Source: an uncultured Thiotrichaceae bacterium
GTDB taxonomy: Bacteria; Pseudomonadota; Gammaproteobacteria; Thiotrichales; Thiotrichaceae
Length of the DNA: 64,000 bases
Assembly (NCBI GenBank): GCA_937925855.1
Contig: CALAMO010000035.1
Coordinates: forward strand, 32,509-96,508
Reading direction: 5' to 3'
Shown: positions 38,300 to 47,941 of the stretch, in pieces
Numbering within the stretch: the first letter of the stretch is position 1
How the letters are laid out: every line of letters starts with the position of its first letter
Translations under genes and position numbers: made by a program
The notes under the pieces: model-generated
Told to the model about the DNA's origin: nothing
Database searches by the model: none
Seen by the model: the letters and a program-made list of their open reading frames with translations, nothing else

Positions 38300-39838
38300 C
38301 TACCTGGCGGCACGCTGATGCAGCTGAATATTAATCATTCTTAGCGTCGCCTGCATCGCGGCAAATACCTGATTTGAATTGACCCCACGGGTGCGAAGAG
38401 TCTTATTATCCGCCAGCTGCCAAGTAGTCAGGCACTCGGTCAGCGCATCGGTCTTGCCGCCCTTGGGAATGCGTACTTCATAATCAGCCAGCATCGGCAG
38501 CTCAAAGTCTTCTGTCTCCCGCATAATCGTTTTAGTCGCCGTGATGAAGGCATCAAAGCCACCGTTACCTTCGCCACTGCTGTGGTAATCACGCCCATTA
38601 ATAGTGAGCACCAGCTGGGCGGCTGAGCTGCCGTGTAGCGAGCTGGTAATGCTGCAATCTTTCAGGCTGATGTACTGATAGTCCGAGCTTTCTACTACAT
38701 CAGCAATAATAAACGGCAGATCGTCCAGCGTCATATTCTGCTTGGAATCCCCCATACTGACGACGCGCTGTAATACCTTCTGCTGATGTTCCGGTGACAG
38801 GGTAATGCCGAGCGCCTCCAGGTTTTTCGCCAGTGATGCCTTGCCGGCGAGTTTGCCTAGGGCATAGCTGCGCTGGCGCGAGAAGCGTTCTGGGCTGAGG
38901 CGGGTTTCATACAGGCCGCCTTTCTGGTCGCCATCGGCATGAATACCCGCGGTTTGGGTGAAGACATCAGCACCCACAATCGGCGTATTGGCGGCGATGC
39001 GCTTACCGGAGAAGGTTTCTACCATATCACTGACCGCTGCAATCTTGCTTTCATCGAGGCGCATATCGATATTCATCTTATCGCGCAGTACCACCGCCAC
39101 TTCGGCGAGGGACACATTTCCGGCGCGCTCGCCGAGGCAGTTAACCGTGGCGTGAATCGACGTTACACCGGCGCGTACCGCCGCCATCACATTCGCAATC
39201 GCTAGGCCATAATCATTGTGCGGATGAAAATCAAAATGACAGTCGGGATAGCGCGCCTTCATATCGTTGAGACTGGCATACACCTCATCTGGAGCCATCA
39301 CGCCCAGCGTATCCGGCAGCATGAAATGTTCAATGCCCAGGGTTTGCAGCGTATCCATCAGGCGGTAAACATAGGCCGGTTTGTCGGCGTAACCATTCGA
39401 CCAGTCCTCCAGGTAGGTGTTTACCCGCAGGCCCTGTTCATGGGCGTAGGCGACGGTTTTTTGGATATTCGCGAGGTGCTCGGCCTGCGTCTGTCGCAGC
39501 TGATGGTGGCAGTGGTTTTCACTGCCTTTGGTTAATAGATTAATCACTTCGCCGCCGGAGGCGGTAATCCAGTCCACGCTGCGGGTGTGATTAACAAACC
39601 CCAGGACTTCGACCTTACCGGCAAACCCATTGGCTTTGGCCCAGGCATTAATCTCGCTCACCGCACCCTTTTCTCCAGCGGAAACCCCGGCAGAGGCGAC
39701 TTCAATCCGATCAACCCGCAGGGATTCGAGCAGGGCTTTCGCGATATTGAGTTTTTCCTGGGGGGAAAAGGAAACACCCTGCGTCTGTTCGCCATCACGC
39801 AGTGTCGTGTCCATTAAGGTTACGCTTGGGTTATGCAT
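38300..39838 (-). CDS. Alpha-isopropylmalate/citramalate synthase family protein
   Basis: A 512-residue acyltransferase of the HMGL-like TIM-barrel family. DTTLRDGEQTQGVSFS (near 10-25) holds the metal and acid-base residues, and FHPHNDYGLAIANVMAAVRAG and NCLGERAGNVSLAEV are typical of 2-isopropylmalate or citramalate synthases. The C-terminal part (about 380-500) looks like the LeuA regulatory domain. It would join acetyl-CoA to a 2-oxoacid, making isopropylmalate (leucine route) or citramalate (isoleucine route); which one is not decidable here. It is convergent with rnt. Confidence 0.8.
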   Translation of the reverse strand: MHNPSVTLMDTTLRDGEQTQGVSFSPQEKLNIAKALLESLRVDRIEVASAGVSAGEKGAVSEINAWAKANGFAGKVEVLGFVNHTRSVDWITASGGEVINLLTKGSENHCHHQLRQTQAEHLANIQKTVAYAHEQGLRVNTYLEDWSNGYADKPAYVYRLMDTLQTLGIEHFMLPDTLGVMAPDEVYASLNDMKARYPDCHFDFHPHNDYGLAIANVMAAVRAGVTSIHATVNCLGERAGNVSLAEVAVVLRDKMNIDMRLDESKIAAVSDMVETFSGKRIAANTPIVGADVFTQTAGIHADGDQKGGLYETRLSPERFSRQRSYALGKLAGKASLAKNLEALGITLSPEHQQKVLQRVVSMGDSKQNMTLDDLPFIIADVVESSDYQYISLKDCSITSSLHGSSAAQLVLTINGRDYHSSGEGNGGFDAFITATKTIMRETEDFELPMLADYEVRIPKGGKTDALTECLTTWQLADNKTLRTRGVNSNQVFAAMQATLRMINIQLHQRAAR

Positions 39839-40128
39839 AGATCAGCCTTTGTCTCGATTAAGCCCGTAGTTTGCCGCAGTGGCGCATCATTAAACTGGCT
39901 AGTCTATCGGCTTCAGGCGCAATTGCAACTGGCCGCCAGGCTGCACGTTAGGATTAAATAATTGCTGTGGGGCAATGCTGTTAATCTATGCCGAATGGGC
40001 TATACTTGCGCTCCTTGGATTTTTGGCAGCAATGCTCTTTTTTATGGCTATCTTTAAGTAGCTGAATGTACACCACTGATTACAGCGTATCATCACGCCG
40101 CTACGTGAATGAACGGAGATCGAACAAC
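39839..40128 (+). other. Promoter and leader region between divergent synthase gene and sucA
   Basis: These 290 bases hold no gene. A TATACT at 40001-40006 could be the -10 element for sucA, but no matching -35 at proper spacing stands out. The ribosome site CGGAGAT precedes ATG 40129. Confidence 0.35.
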
Positions 40129-43035
40129 ATGACTGCACCGGGTAATACCTTCCATACGGATGAATCATTTCTGGGGGGTGAACATGCCCTGTTTCTTGAA
40201 CAAATCTATCAGGATTATCAACAGGCACCGGAGAGCGTAACGCCTGAATGGCAGGCTTACTTTGCCCGCCTGGAAGGCGCAGCCGAGATGAATCACTCGC
40301 CCGCCGCTGCCAGTGCGGGCAGCCAGCACAGCGCATCCGGCATGTTTCACAATCCTGAGGCTGCGATGGCCTCTGACGCTGCCTATATCCCGCAGAGCGT
40401 GTTAGAGCGTCGCAGTTTTCAAGTCAGGGTCTCGCAGCTCATCAATGCCTACCGCTATTTAGGCCACCTGGAAGCACATACCAATCCCTTGGGCGCGGAT
40501 TATGGCGGCCAGGGCGGCATCCAGCAGCTCATGCCAGAATACCACGGCCTGGAAGCGACCGATCACGCGATTGCCTTTGACCCCGGTTCTTTTAATATGA
40601 AAGCAGAGCCGACGCTGGGTAATATCCTGCACGCCCTGCAAGAGACCTATGTGCGCAGCACTGGCTTTGAGTACATGCACATCACCGATGTGGACGAAAA
40701 GCGCTGGATTCAAAAGCGGATTGAGCCGGATATGGCGCGCGATGCGATGACGGCGGAGGCGCGGCGGCTGTTGTTGAAACAGCTGACCGCCGCAGAGGGC
40801 TTTGAGCAGTACTTACACCGCCGCTATGTCGGCCAGAAACGCTTTGGACTAGAAGGCGGAGAAAGCCTGATTCCGCTGCTGCATACCCTAGTTCAGGAAG
40901 GCGGCTCCAATGGTTTACAGGAAGCGGTGATTGGCATGGCCCATCGGGGGCGCCTCAATGTGCTGACGAACATCATGTGTAAACCAGCGGCGATGTTGTT
41001 TAATGAGTTTGAAGGCAAGATGACGCCGGAAGACTACGATTACACCGGCGATGTTAAATACCATAAAGGCTACTCGAATAATGTAGTGACGCCGGGCGGC
41101 GTGGTACACCTCGCTTTAGCCTTTAACCCATCGCATCTGGAAATTGTCAGTCCGGTGGTGGAAGGTTCGGTGCGCGCGCGCCAGGATCGCCGCCAGGATC
41201 AGCAGGGCGCGCAGGTCATGGGTATTATTATCCACGGTGATGCGGCCTTCGCCGGACAGGGTGTGGTGATGGAAACCTTTAATATGGCGCAAACCCGTGG
41301 CTACCGCACCCACGGCACTATTCACATCGTGGTTAATAACCAGATTGGATTTACCACCAGCACCGCCGCTGACAGCCGTTCCACCCATTACCCAACGGAT
41401 GCGGCCAAGATCATTAATGCGCCGATTCTGCATGTAAACGGTGATGACCCGGAGGCGGTGGTGTATGCGGCTAAGGTGGCGCTGGATTACCGTAACACCT
41501 TCAAAAAAGACATTGTGATTGATCTGGTGTGCTATCGCCGCCTCGGCCATAACGAGGCCGATGAGCCGTTTATGACCCAGCCGATTATGTATAAGCTGAT
41601 CAAAGCCCTACCGACGACACGCACGCAGTATGCGGATAAACTCATAGGTGAGGGCGTGCTGACGTCAGAGGAAAGCGCTGAACTGGTGGCCCAATATCGT
41701 GGGCTGATGGAAGCCGGATCGGTGGTCGGTGCCTTCGTGGGCGATGAGCGCTTGGAGCAGGTCGTGCCGGAAGGGCTGCGACCCTTCTATTGGAAGGATT
41801 ACCTCAACAATCATTGGCGTCAGCAGGCAATTACAGCCTGCTCACCGGAGCGGGTGCAGGCACTGGCCGAAGGCTGGTTTAATCATATCCCCGCAGAATT
41901 TGAACCGCACCGCCGCGTAGGCAAGGTGATTAAAGAGCGAGCAGCGATGGGGCGGGGCGAAGTGCCCGCCGACTGGGGCTTTGGTGAAACGCTAGCCTAT
42001 GCCACCCTGCTACAAGACGGCTTTGATGTGCGCCTGTCCGGGCAAGACTGTGGGCGCGGCACCTTCTCACACCGCCATGCGGTGCTGCACAATCAGAAAC
42101 AGCGCGAGCAGTGGGTGCCGCTGCGTGATGGCGTGGACAAGACTGACGACAGCGGCGAATTTATCGTTATCGATTCGCTATTATCAGAAGAGGCGGTATT
42201 AGCCTTTGAGTATGGCTTTGCCACGACTGATCCGAAAACGCTGGTGATCTGGGAGGCGCAGTTTGGTGATTTTGTGAACGGCGCACAGGTGGTGATTGAC
42301 CAATTTATTAGCTCCGGTGAACAAAAATGGCAGCGTCTGTGCGGGTTGGTTATGTTTCTGCCGCATGGCATGGAAGGCCAGGGGCCGGAGCACTCCTCCG
42401 GGCGCTTAGAGCGCTTTGTTCAGCTGGCCGCACAGCAGAATATGCAGATTTGCGTGCCGACCACACCGGCGCAGATCTTCCATCTGCTGCGCCAGCAGAT
42501 GCTGCGCCCGTACCGTAAGCCGCTTATTGTATTTACCCCGAAAAGCCTGCTGCGTCATCCGCTGGCGGTGAACGAACGCACTGATTTTACCGAGGGTAAA
42601 TACGAGTTTGTGCTTAATGATGCCGATCTCACTACGCCTGAGCAGAAAGCAGCAGTGAAGCGACTGGTGATTTGTAGCGGTAAGGTGTATTACGACCTGC
42701 TGCAGGCGCGGCGTGATCATGCGCTTACCGATACCGCGCTAATCCGCTTGGAACAGCTGTACCCGTTCCCTGGCGACGAGATGTCGGCAGTTGTTGAACA
42801 GTTTCCGAACGTTGAAAAGCGCATCTGGTGTCAGGAAGAGCCAGTGAATCAGGGCGCATGGGATGGTATTCTGCCGCGCTTTAAGAATTACTGCGGCTAT
42901 GATGATTTGGATGTGGTGAGCCGTGATTCGGCTGCCGCCCCGGCGGTAGGTTCGCCCAAGGTGCATAAGCGTGAGCAGGCTAACGTTGTGCGTCAGGCGC
43001 TTGGCCTGCCGGAAGATGCTGAGGTCAAGGTTTAG
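40129..43035 (+). CDS. sucA: 2-oxoglutarate dehydrogenase E1 component
   Basis: A 968-residue thiamine diphosphate enzyme of the TCA cycle that decarboxylates 2-oxoglutarate. Hallmarks are the N-terminal ESFLGGEHALFLEQIYQDYQ, GMAHRGRLNVLTNIM (about 285), HGDAAFAGQGVVMET...VVNNQIGFTT and the C-terminal VWCQEEPVNQGAW-like segment. The ATG at 40129 has a CGGAGAT site; the longer frame from 40066 is not needed. Unusually, sucB does not follow, and the next gene (rlmB) is on the opposite strand, so the E2 partner must be encoded elsewhere. Confidence 0.95.
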   Translation: MTAPGNTFHTDESFLGGEHALFLEQIYQDYQQAPESVTPEWQAYFARLEGAAEMNHSPAAASAGSQHSASGMFHNPEAAMASDAAYIPQSVLERRSFQVRVSQLINAYRYLGHLEAHTNPLGADYGGQGGIQQLMPEYHGLEATDHAIAFDPGSFNMKAEPTLGNILHALQETYVRSTGFEYMHITDVDEKRWIQKRIEPDMARDAMTAEARRLLLKQLTAAEGFEQYLHRRYVGQKRFGLEGGESLIPLLHTLVQEGGSNGLQEAVIGMAHRGRLNVLTNIMCKPAAMLFNEFEGKMTPEDYDYTGDVKYHKGYSNNVVTPGGVVHLALAFNPSHLEIVSPVVEGSVRARQDRRQDQQGAQVMGIIIHGDAAFAGQGVVMETFNMAQTRGYRTHGTIHIVVNNQIGFTTSTAADSRSTHYPTDAAKIINAPILHVNGDDPEAVVYAAKVALDYRNTFKKDIVIDLVCYRRLGHNEADEPFMTQPIMYKLIKALPTTRTQYADKLIGEGVLTSEESAELVAQYRGLMEAGSVVGAFVGDERLEQVVPEGLRPFYWKDYLNNHWRQQAITACSPERVQALAEGWFNHIPAEFEPHRRVGKVIKERAAMGRGEVPADWGFGETLAYATLLQDGFDVRLSGQDCGRGTFSHRHAVLHNQKQREQWVPLRDGVDKTDDSGEFIVIDSLLSEEAVLAFEYGFATTDPKTLVIWEAQFGDFVNGAQVVIDQFISSGEQKWQRLCGLVMFLPHGMEGQGPEHSSGRLERFVQLAAQQNMQICVPTTPAQIFHLLRQQMLRPYRKPLIVFTPKSLLRHPLAVNERTDFTEGKYEFVLNDADLTTPEQKAAVKRLVICSGKVYYDLLQARRDHALTDTALIRLEQLYPFPGDEMSAVVEQFPNVEKRIWCQEEPVNQGAWDGILPRFKNYCGYDDLDVVSRDSAAAPAVGSPKVHKREQANVVRQALGLPEDAEVKV

Positions 43036-43075
43036 CGTGCCTCCTAGCCGCCGGAAACCGCTTCATAAAAATCAG

Positions 43076-43831
43076 CTAAGGTGCGGCAGTACGCTGTCGC
43101 ACCGCCTCGAATAAACACACGCCCGTCGCCACTGATACATTTAGACTCGACACCTGTCCCGCCATCGGAATCGCGATCAGGAAATCGCAGCGTTCTTCCG
43201 TGAGCCGCCGAATGCCTTTATCTTCCGCACCCATCACCAAGGCCATTGGCCCGGTCAACTTGGCCTGGAATAAGGTCTGTTCGGCCTTGTCGCTGGTGGC
43301 AGTTATCCAGATGCCGCGTTCCTTCAGCTGATCCAAGGTGCGCGCCAGATTAGTCACCGTAACAAAAGGGGTGGTTTCCGCTGCGCCAGAAGCGACTTTG
43401 CGCGCGGTGGGAGTTAGGCTCGCCGAGTTATCGCGCGGTGCGATCACCGCATGCACGCCCGCACCCTCACAGCTGCGCAGGCAGGCTCCGAGGTTGTGCG
43501 GGTCGGTCACGCCGTCTAACACCAGCAAAAATGCGGGCACGCCTGTGTTATCCAGCTGATCCAGCAGGTCGTACAGGTCATTCTCAACAAAAGTCTTAGC
43601 GGCGCTGTATTCCGCCACAACGCCCTGGTGCCTTGGGGTACCGGCGTGTTTCGTCAGCTGCTCCGCCTCCGTCGGCAGGCTTTTCAGCCGACAGTCTTCA
43701 ATCAAGCTTTGTAGCTTGCGCAGCCGATCTTTACGCCCCTGTTTGTCGATCCAGAGGCGGCCAATATTGCTGGGGTCGTTGCGTAAGGCGCTTTCCACTG
43801 CGTGGATGCCATAGATGATTGTCTTTGCCAT
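43076..43831 (-). CDS. rlmB: 23S rRNA (guanosine-2'-O)-methyltransferase RlmB
   Basis: A 251-residue SPOUT-class methyltransferase that 2'-O-methylates G2251 of 23S rRNA (Escherichia coli numbering). The substrate-binding N-terminal domain begins KTIIYGIHAVESALRNDP. The knotted SAM-binding domain shows LVLDGVTDPHNLGACLRSCEGAG, ALVMGAEDKGIRRLTEE and IPMAGQVSSLNVSVATGVCLFE, which are TrmH/SpoU motifs. The start at 43831 gives the usual length. It lies downstream of rnr, the same order as in other gammaproteobacteria. Confidence 0.94.
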   Translation of the reverse strand: MAKTIIYGIHAVESALRNDPSNIGRLWIDKQGRKDRLRKLQSLIEDCRLKSLPTEAEQLTKHAGTPRHQGVVAEYSAAKTFVENDLYDLLDQLDNTGVPAFLLVLDGVTDPHNLGACLRSCEGAGVHAVIAPRDNSASLTPTARKVASGAAETTPFVTVTNLARTLDQLKERGIWITATSDKAEQTLFQAKLTGPMALVMGAEDKGIRRLTEERCDFLIAIPMAGQVSSLNVSVATGVCLFEAVRQRTAAP

Positions 43832-43923
43832 GCGTCGTATTCGATTCGAGTGCTTATGAGAGAGATTCACTAGGGCGCGCCTCGTCAGCACACCCGCTTT
43901 TTAGGTGCCGTTTAACCGCTTAT

Positions 43924-46143
43924 TCAGCGCTTCTTACGCGATTTACCCTGATACTTTTTACTGCGGCTGGGTTTGCTGTCGCCGACATCATTGAGCACAA
44001 AGTCAATTTTGCGCTCATCCAGGTCAACTCGGGCTACTTTAACTTCTATTGGATCACCGAGGCGGAAGGTGCGACCCGAACTTTCTCCAGTAAGGCGGTG
44101 GCGTACCGGGTCGAACTTGTAGTAGTCGTTGGTGAGGGCGGTGACGTGCACCAATCCTTCGACATAAATATCGCTCAGCTCGACAAACAGGCCAAAGCTG
44201 GTCACTGTCGAAATAATCCCGCCGTAGGTTTCGCCGACGTGTTCCTGCATATATTCGCACTTCAGCCAGGATTCGACATCACGGCTGGCATCATCCGCCC
44301 GGCGCTCGGCCATGGAGCAGTGTTCACCCAGCGTGACCATATCAGCGGTGCTGTAGCGGAATTTAGCGGCTGTCCCGCCCCTTAGAATATGACGAATCGC
44401 TCGGTGCACCAATAGGTCGGGATAGCGGCGAATGGGGGAGGTGAAGTGTGCGTAGTCCTCATGCGCTAAGCCGAAGTGGCCGATGGTATCCGGGCTGTAC
44501 ACGGCCTGGGATAAGGAGCGCAGCAGCACGGTCTGGATCAAGTGGGTATCGGGACGACCCTGGATATTCGCCATGACCCGCGCATAGTCCGCTGGTTCTG
44601 GCTCCATCCCACCGCCGAGAGAGAGGCCGACGCCCGCCAGGAAAGTGCGCACATCTTCCAGTTTGTCGGCGTTCGGCTGGTCGTGGACGCGGTGCAGCGC
44701 TGGAATCTTGTGCTGCTTTAAAAAGCGGGCGGCGCAAACATTGGCGAGTATCATGCACTCTTCGATGATCTTATGCGCATCATTACGTTCGGTCGGGACG
44801 ATCTGTGAGATTTTACGGTCTGGCCCGAAAACAATACGGGTTTCCGTGGTCTCAAAATCAATGGCGCCGCGCGCATAGCGCTGTTTGCGCAGGTCGCCGT
44901 ACAGGGTGTAGAGGTCATCGAGATGACTGATAATCGCGGCATATTCGCTGCGTAATGCGGCATCTTTATCGACTACCAGCGCGGCCATTTGGGTGTAGGT
45001 CAGCCGCGCGGCGGAGTGCATGACGCCCTCATGAAAGGCATAAGACAGCACCTCACCATCATCCGCTATTCGCGCTTCACACACCATACACAGGCGATCT
45101 ACCGCCGGGTTGAGTGAGCACAAGCCATTGGACAAGGCTTCCGGCAGCATCGGGATCACTTCACCGGGGAAGTAAACTGAGGTGGCACGCAGCAGCGCTT
45201 CTTTATCCAGCGCATCGTCCGGTTCAACATAGGCCGATACATCGGCAATCGCGACCAGCAGCCGCCAGTGGTCGTCTTCGCGTTCGCAGTAGACGGCGTC
45301 ATCAAAGTCGCGTGCGTCTGCGCCGTCAATAGTGACTAACGGCGTGTCGCGTAAATCCAAGCGGCCTGTTTTGGCGTTTTCCGGTACGGTTGGACCGAGC
45401 TTAGCGGCGGCTTGTTGGACGGCTTCGGGCCATTCAAACGGTAGCTCATGACTGCGCAGGGCGATACCGATTTCCATGCCCGGTGCCATGTGGTCGCCGA
45501 GCACTTCGATAATCCGTCCCATGGGTTGGGAGCGGCGGGTCGGCTGTTCCACAATCGCCGCGACCACGATCTGTCCAGCCTGCGCGCCGTTAGTGGCGTC
45601 TGGCGGCACTAAGATGTCCTGACTGATGCGTTTATTATCGGGCACGACCAGCGCAATGCCGTTTTCAATCAGGAAGCGGCCCACGACCTGTTCGGTGCCG
45701 CGTTCCAGGACTTCAATCACATTGCCTTCCCGCCGCCCCTTACGGTCGATACTGCGCACGCTGGCGAGAATGCGATCACCGTGTAGGACGCGGCGCATTT
45801 GTTTAGCGTGCAGGAAGAGGTCATCGCTGCCATCGTCGGGGATCAAAAAGCCGAAGCCATCGGCGTGGCCCATCACTCGCCCAGAAATGAGGTCGGTGCG
45901 TTTTACTGGGATGTATTGTTTGCGGCGGTTAAATAACAGCTGGCCGTCACGTTCCATCGCCCGCAGGCGACGTTTTAAGGCGTCAAGATCTTGTTCAGCA
46001 GACAGGCCAAGCCCGTTGCTTAAACTGAGGAAATCCAGGGGTTGTTCACTGTCGCCCAGGACAGTGAGAATGACTTCGCGGCTTGGGATCGGATTATCGT
46101 ATTTTTCTGCTTCACGGTCGCGATAGGGGTCGTTTAATTTCAA
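43924..46143 (-). CDS. rnr: Ribonuclease R
   Basis: A 739-residue RNB-family 3'-5' exoribonuclease that degrades structured RNA. It has an N-terminal winged-helix part, two cold-shock domains, the RNB core with TIDGADARDFDDAVYCE (catalytic Asp cluster near residues 260-275), and a C-terminal S1 domain (GGIISTVTSFGLFVELSDIYVEGLVHV) with a lysine-rich tail. The start TTG at 46143 (reads MKLNDPYRDREAEKYDNP) has AAGGAAA just before it. A longer frame to 46209 adds unconserved residues. It is upstream of rlmB on the same strand. Confidence 0.94.
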   Translation of the reverse strand: MKLNDPYRDREAEKYDNPIPSREVILTVLGDSEQPLDFLSLSNGLGLSAEQDLDALKRRLRAMERDGQLLFNRRKQYIPVKRTDLISGRVMGHADGFGFLIPDDGSDDLFLHAKQMRRVLHGDRILASVRSIDRKGRREGNVIEVLERGTEQVVGRFLIENGIALVVPDNKRISQDILVPPDATNGAQAGQIVVAAIVEQPTRRSQPMGRIIEVLGDHMAPGMEIGIALRSHELPFEWPEAVQQAAAKLGPTVPENAKTGRLDLRDTPLVTIDGADARDFDDAVYCEREDDHWRLLVAIADVSAYVEPDDALDKEALLRATSVYFPGEVIPMLPEALSNGLCSLNPAVDRLCMVCEARIADDGEVLSYAFHEGVMHSAARLTYTQMAALVVDKDAALRSEYAAIISHLDDLYTLYGDLRKQRYARGAIDFETTETRIVFGPDRKISQIVPTERNDAHKIIEECMILANVCAARFLKQHKIPALHRVHDQPNADKLEDVRTFLAGVGLSLGGGMEPEPADYARVMANIQGRPDTHLIQTVLLRSLSQAVYSPDTIGHFGLAHEDYAHFTSPIRRYPDLLVHRAIRHILRGGTAAKFRYSTADMVTLGEHCSMAERRADDASRDVESWLKCEYMQEHVGETYGGIISTVTSFGLFVELSDIYVEGLVHVTALTNDYYKFDPVRHRLTGESSGRTFRLGDPIEVKVARVDLDERKIDFVLNDVGDSKPSRSKKYQGKSRKKR

Positions 46144-46299
46144 TTTTTTTCCTTGCTGTGCCGCGTCTATTGGCCCCGGCTGGGGGCTTCTACGGCAATG
46201 GTTGTGCAAATCGTAGACTTGCCTGCTGACGGGGTAAAATTTTTTTAGGCCCGTCGATGATAACGTGGGCCAAGAATAACAAAAACTCTGAATTTGTGT

Positions 46300-46328
46300 T
46301 TGACAAAAAACGGGGTCGGCTCTATTAT
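46300..46328 (+). promoter_or_regulatory. Strong sigma70-type promoter of tRNA-Leu
   Basis: TTGACA at 46300-46305 and TATTAT at 46323-46328 are separated by exactly 17 bases. The element lies about 50 bases before the tRNA, as expected for a stable RNA gene. No protein gene starts in between. Confidence 0.82.
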
Positions 46329-46376
46329 TCGCAGCTCCAAACGGCAGCTTAACACAGTTTAAGTGACCGAACCGGA

Positions 46377-46463
46377 GCCGAAGTGGCGGAATTGGTAGAC
46401 GCGCTAGCTTCAGGTGCTAGTGAGCATTAGCTCGTGGAGGTTCAAGTCCTCTCTTCGGCACCA
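46377..46463 (+). tRNA. tRNA-Leu (anticodon CAG)
   Basis: An 87-base class II tRNA with encoded CCA end. The acceptor arms GCCGAAG and CTTCGGC pair perfectly. The anticodon stem CTAGC/GCTAG frames the loop TTCAGGT, giving anticodon CAG, which reads CUG. A long variable arm (GAGCATTAGCTC) and the GGTTCAAGTCC T-arm are present, as in tRNA-Leu. It lies at the border of the housekeeping block and the CRISPR island. Confidence 0.95.
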
Positions 46464-46495
46464 CAACCATAGCGTTGTGGACTAACCTGAATTTA

Positions 46496-46525
46496 AAAAG
46501 CCAGCCTAAGTTGCTGGTTTTTTTG
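46496..46525 (+). terminator. Rho-independent terminator of tRNA-Leu
   Basis: The short hairpin CCAGC-CTAAGTT-GCTGG is preceded by AAAAAG and followed by a run of seven T. It lies about 35 bases past the tRNA end. Confidence 0.75.
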
Positions 46526-46669
46526 TGCCTATTGCACCAGGCTTAAGCTATTTTCCTCTAACGCGATCCGAGTATTTATCGTTGTAGCTTTTTCGCAAGC
46601 TTGTCACTTTAGTTTTTTGCCTTAAGCGGTGACAGACTGCTTCCTGTGATGAGATACAGGAGCTACTCG

Positions 46670-47767
46670 ATGAAACTTACTCATTTTTTTCGACTCAGTT
46701 GGTCTGTCCAGTTATTAGTTGGCCTTGGTCTATTTATGGTGTCTTTCATGATTGAAAGTACCGTGCTGCAGGCTTTTATTGCCGCGCCGGTGCTGGCCGT
46801 ATTGCTGGCGGCAGCGTTGGAAACTGGTAAGGCAATTGCGATTATCTGGCATCGTTACCTAGAGTTGCATTTAGATAGCCATCAACTTTACCCACGTTCA
46901 ACCCGAATAGCTTCAGCTGTTTTTCGCATTGGGCTGGTCGGTTTGTCCGTTCTATGCTCTTTGTTATTCCTTTCCGATAATTTAGACCGGCCTAATTTGG
47001 ATCAGGTAAGAGAGGGGGATGTAATGCGCATTGAGCAACAGTTTGCACAAGATATTGCGAGCCTTGATAAATCGCTAGCGCTACGGCGTGAGCAGCTACT
47101 GGAACGGCAGAAAATTGAGTATGATGATGTTCGAGGGGCTTTTGTTGAAAGGACGCAGCGCCTGGAATCTGATCTAAAAGCGGAAATGGATAATGTGGTC
47201 AACGGTACGTTTAAGGGCCCGCGCTACCAGGAAATTGAGTCACGCATCAACGTGGCGTTGAAAGCGCGTGATGATCGATTAGAAGAATTATCAAAAATGC
47301 ATCAGCAACAGAAGGCTTATGCCGCAGCCGAGTTGGGCGCGGAAGAAACAGCACAGCGGAATCGTTTGCGTAAGGATTTAGAAAATCAGCGTGAGCGGCT
47401 GATGCAACGCGATTATGCTGATGACGAGCGCGCAAACGATACGCGGATTGTGGCTTTCCTAAAAGTTGTTGAGTCAGTGTTTGATGTGACTGTACTGCCG
47501 CTACAGTTTGTATTTGCGTTCTCGATTTTGCTGAGTCTGTTAATGGAGATTGGTATATTGCTGGCTTTTGAAACAGTGACCGTGGCGATGATGCCTGCAT
47601 TACGGGCGCAACATGAGGAGACGCTGAATAATGAATTGCTGGATGCGCAGCTGCGCGGCGAGATGCAGCGCGATACCGCCGAGCATGAGGCAGCGGTGAC
47701 CCGGATTCGGCGTACGGGTGACCGGGTGATGGAGAAAGCGCATGAGTTTATGAGTGCGACCGGTTGA
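46670..47767 (+). CDS. Membrane protein with large coiled-coil, next to CRISPR array 1; function unknown
   Basis: A 365-residue protein not recognised by family. Three hydrophobic segments lie near the N-terminus (about 14-33, 35-55, 82-105). A long charged coiled-coil follows (about 115-250, rich in Glu, Arg, Gln). Another strong membrane region is at about 265-300 (FDVTVLPLQFVFAFSILLSLLMEIGILLAFETV), then a second short coiled coil. The start at 46670 is preceded by CAGGAG. It lies between the tRNA terminator and the leader of array 1, transcribed toward the array. A CRISPR link is suggested by position only. Confidence 0.6.
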   Translation: MKLTHFFRLSWSVQLLVGLGLFMVSFMIESTVLQAFIAAPVLAVLLAAALETGKAIAIIWHRYLELHLDSHQLYPRSTRIASAVFRIGLVGLSVLCSLLFLSDNLDRPNLDQVREGDVMRIEQQFAQDIASLDKSLALRREQLLERQKIEYDDVRGAFVERTQRLESDLKAEMDNVVNGTFKGPRYQEIESRINVALKARDDRLEELSKMHQQQKAYAAAELGAEETAQRNRLRKDLENQRERLMQRDYADDERANDTRIVAFLKVVESVFDVTVLPLQFVFAFSILLSLLMEIGILLAFETVTVAMMPALRAQHEETLNNELLDAQLRGEMQRDTAEHEAAVTRIRRTGDRVMEKAHEFMSATG

Positions 47768-47842
47768 GTTGTGCTTAACTGTTGGTGAATTGTGTTATGA
47801 TTGGACTAGTAGGTGTTTGACGAGAGTATGGTTTTAGGAGCA

Positions 47843-47941
47843 AGAAACGTGCCAAAATCGCTAACTTCGTATATCTCTCTTGATATATATGAAGATGCTT
47901 TGCAAGTTATTGATCCTGCTGGGGTTTTCTGAATGAGTGGG
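47843..47941 (+). promoter_or_regulatory. Leader of CRISPR array 1
   Basis: This stretch directly before the first repeat is closely related to the DNA before array 2 (51612-51706): both contain CGCTAACTTCGTATATCTCT followed by CTTGATATAT. The core TATATC-TCTCTT-GATATA is an inverted repeat kept in both. Leaders normally carry the array promoter and the site for new spacer insertion. The direction (plus) agrees with repeat decay at the far end of the array. Confidence 0.7.

Noticed and set aside
43857..44385. Plus-strand frames over rnr and rlmB
   Set aside because: They lie wholly opposite well-conserved ribonuclease R and RlmB sequence and have no independent support.
46377..46463. tRNA-Leu as attachment site of an integrated island
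   Set aside because: No integrase gene and no second copy of the tRNA 3' end were seen inside the window; the far border may lie beyond 64000, so this stays open but unsupported.
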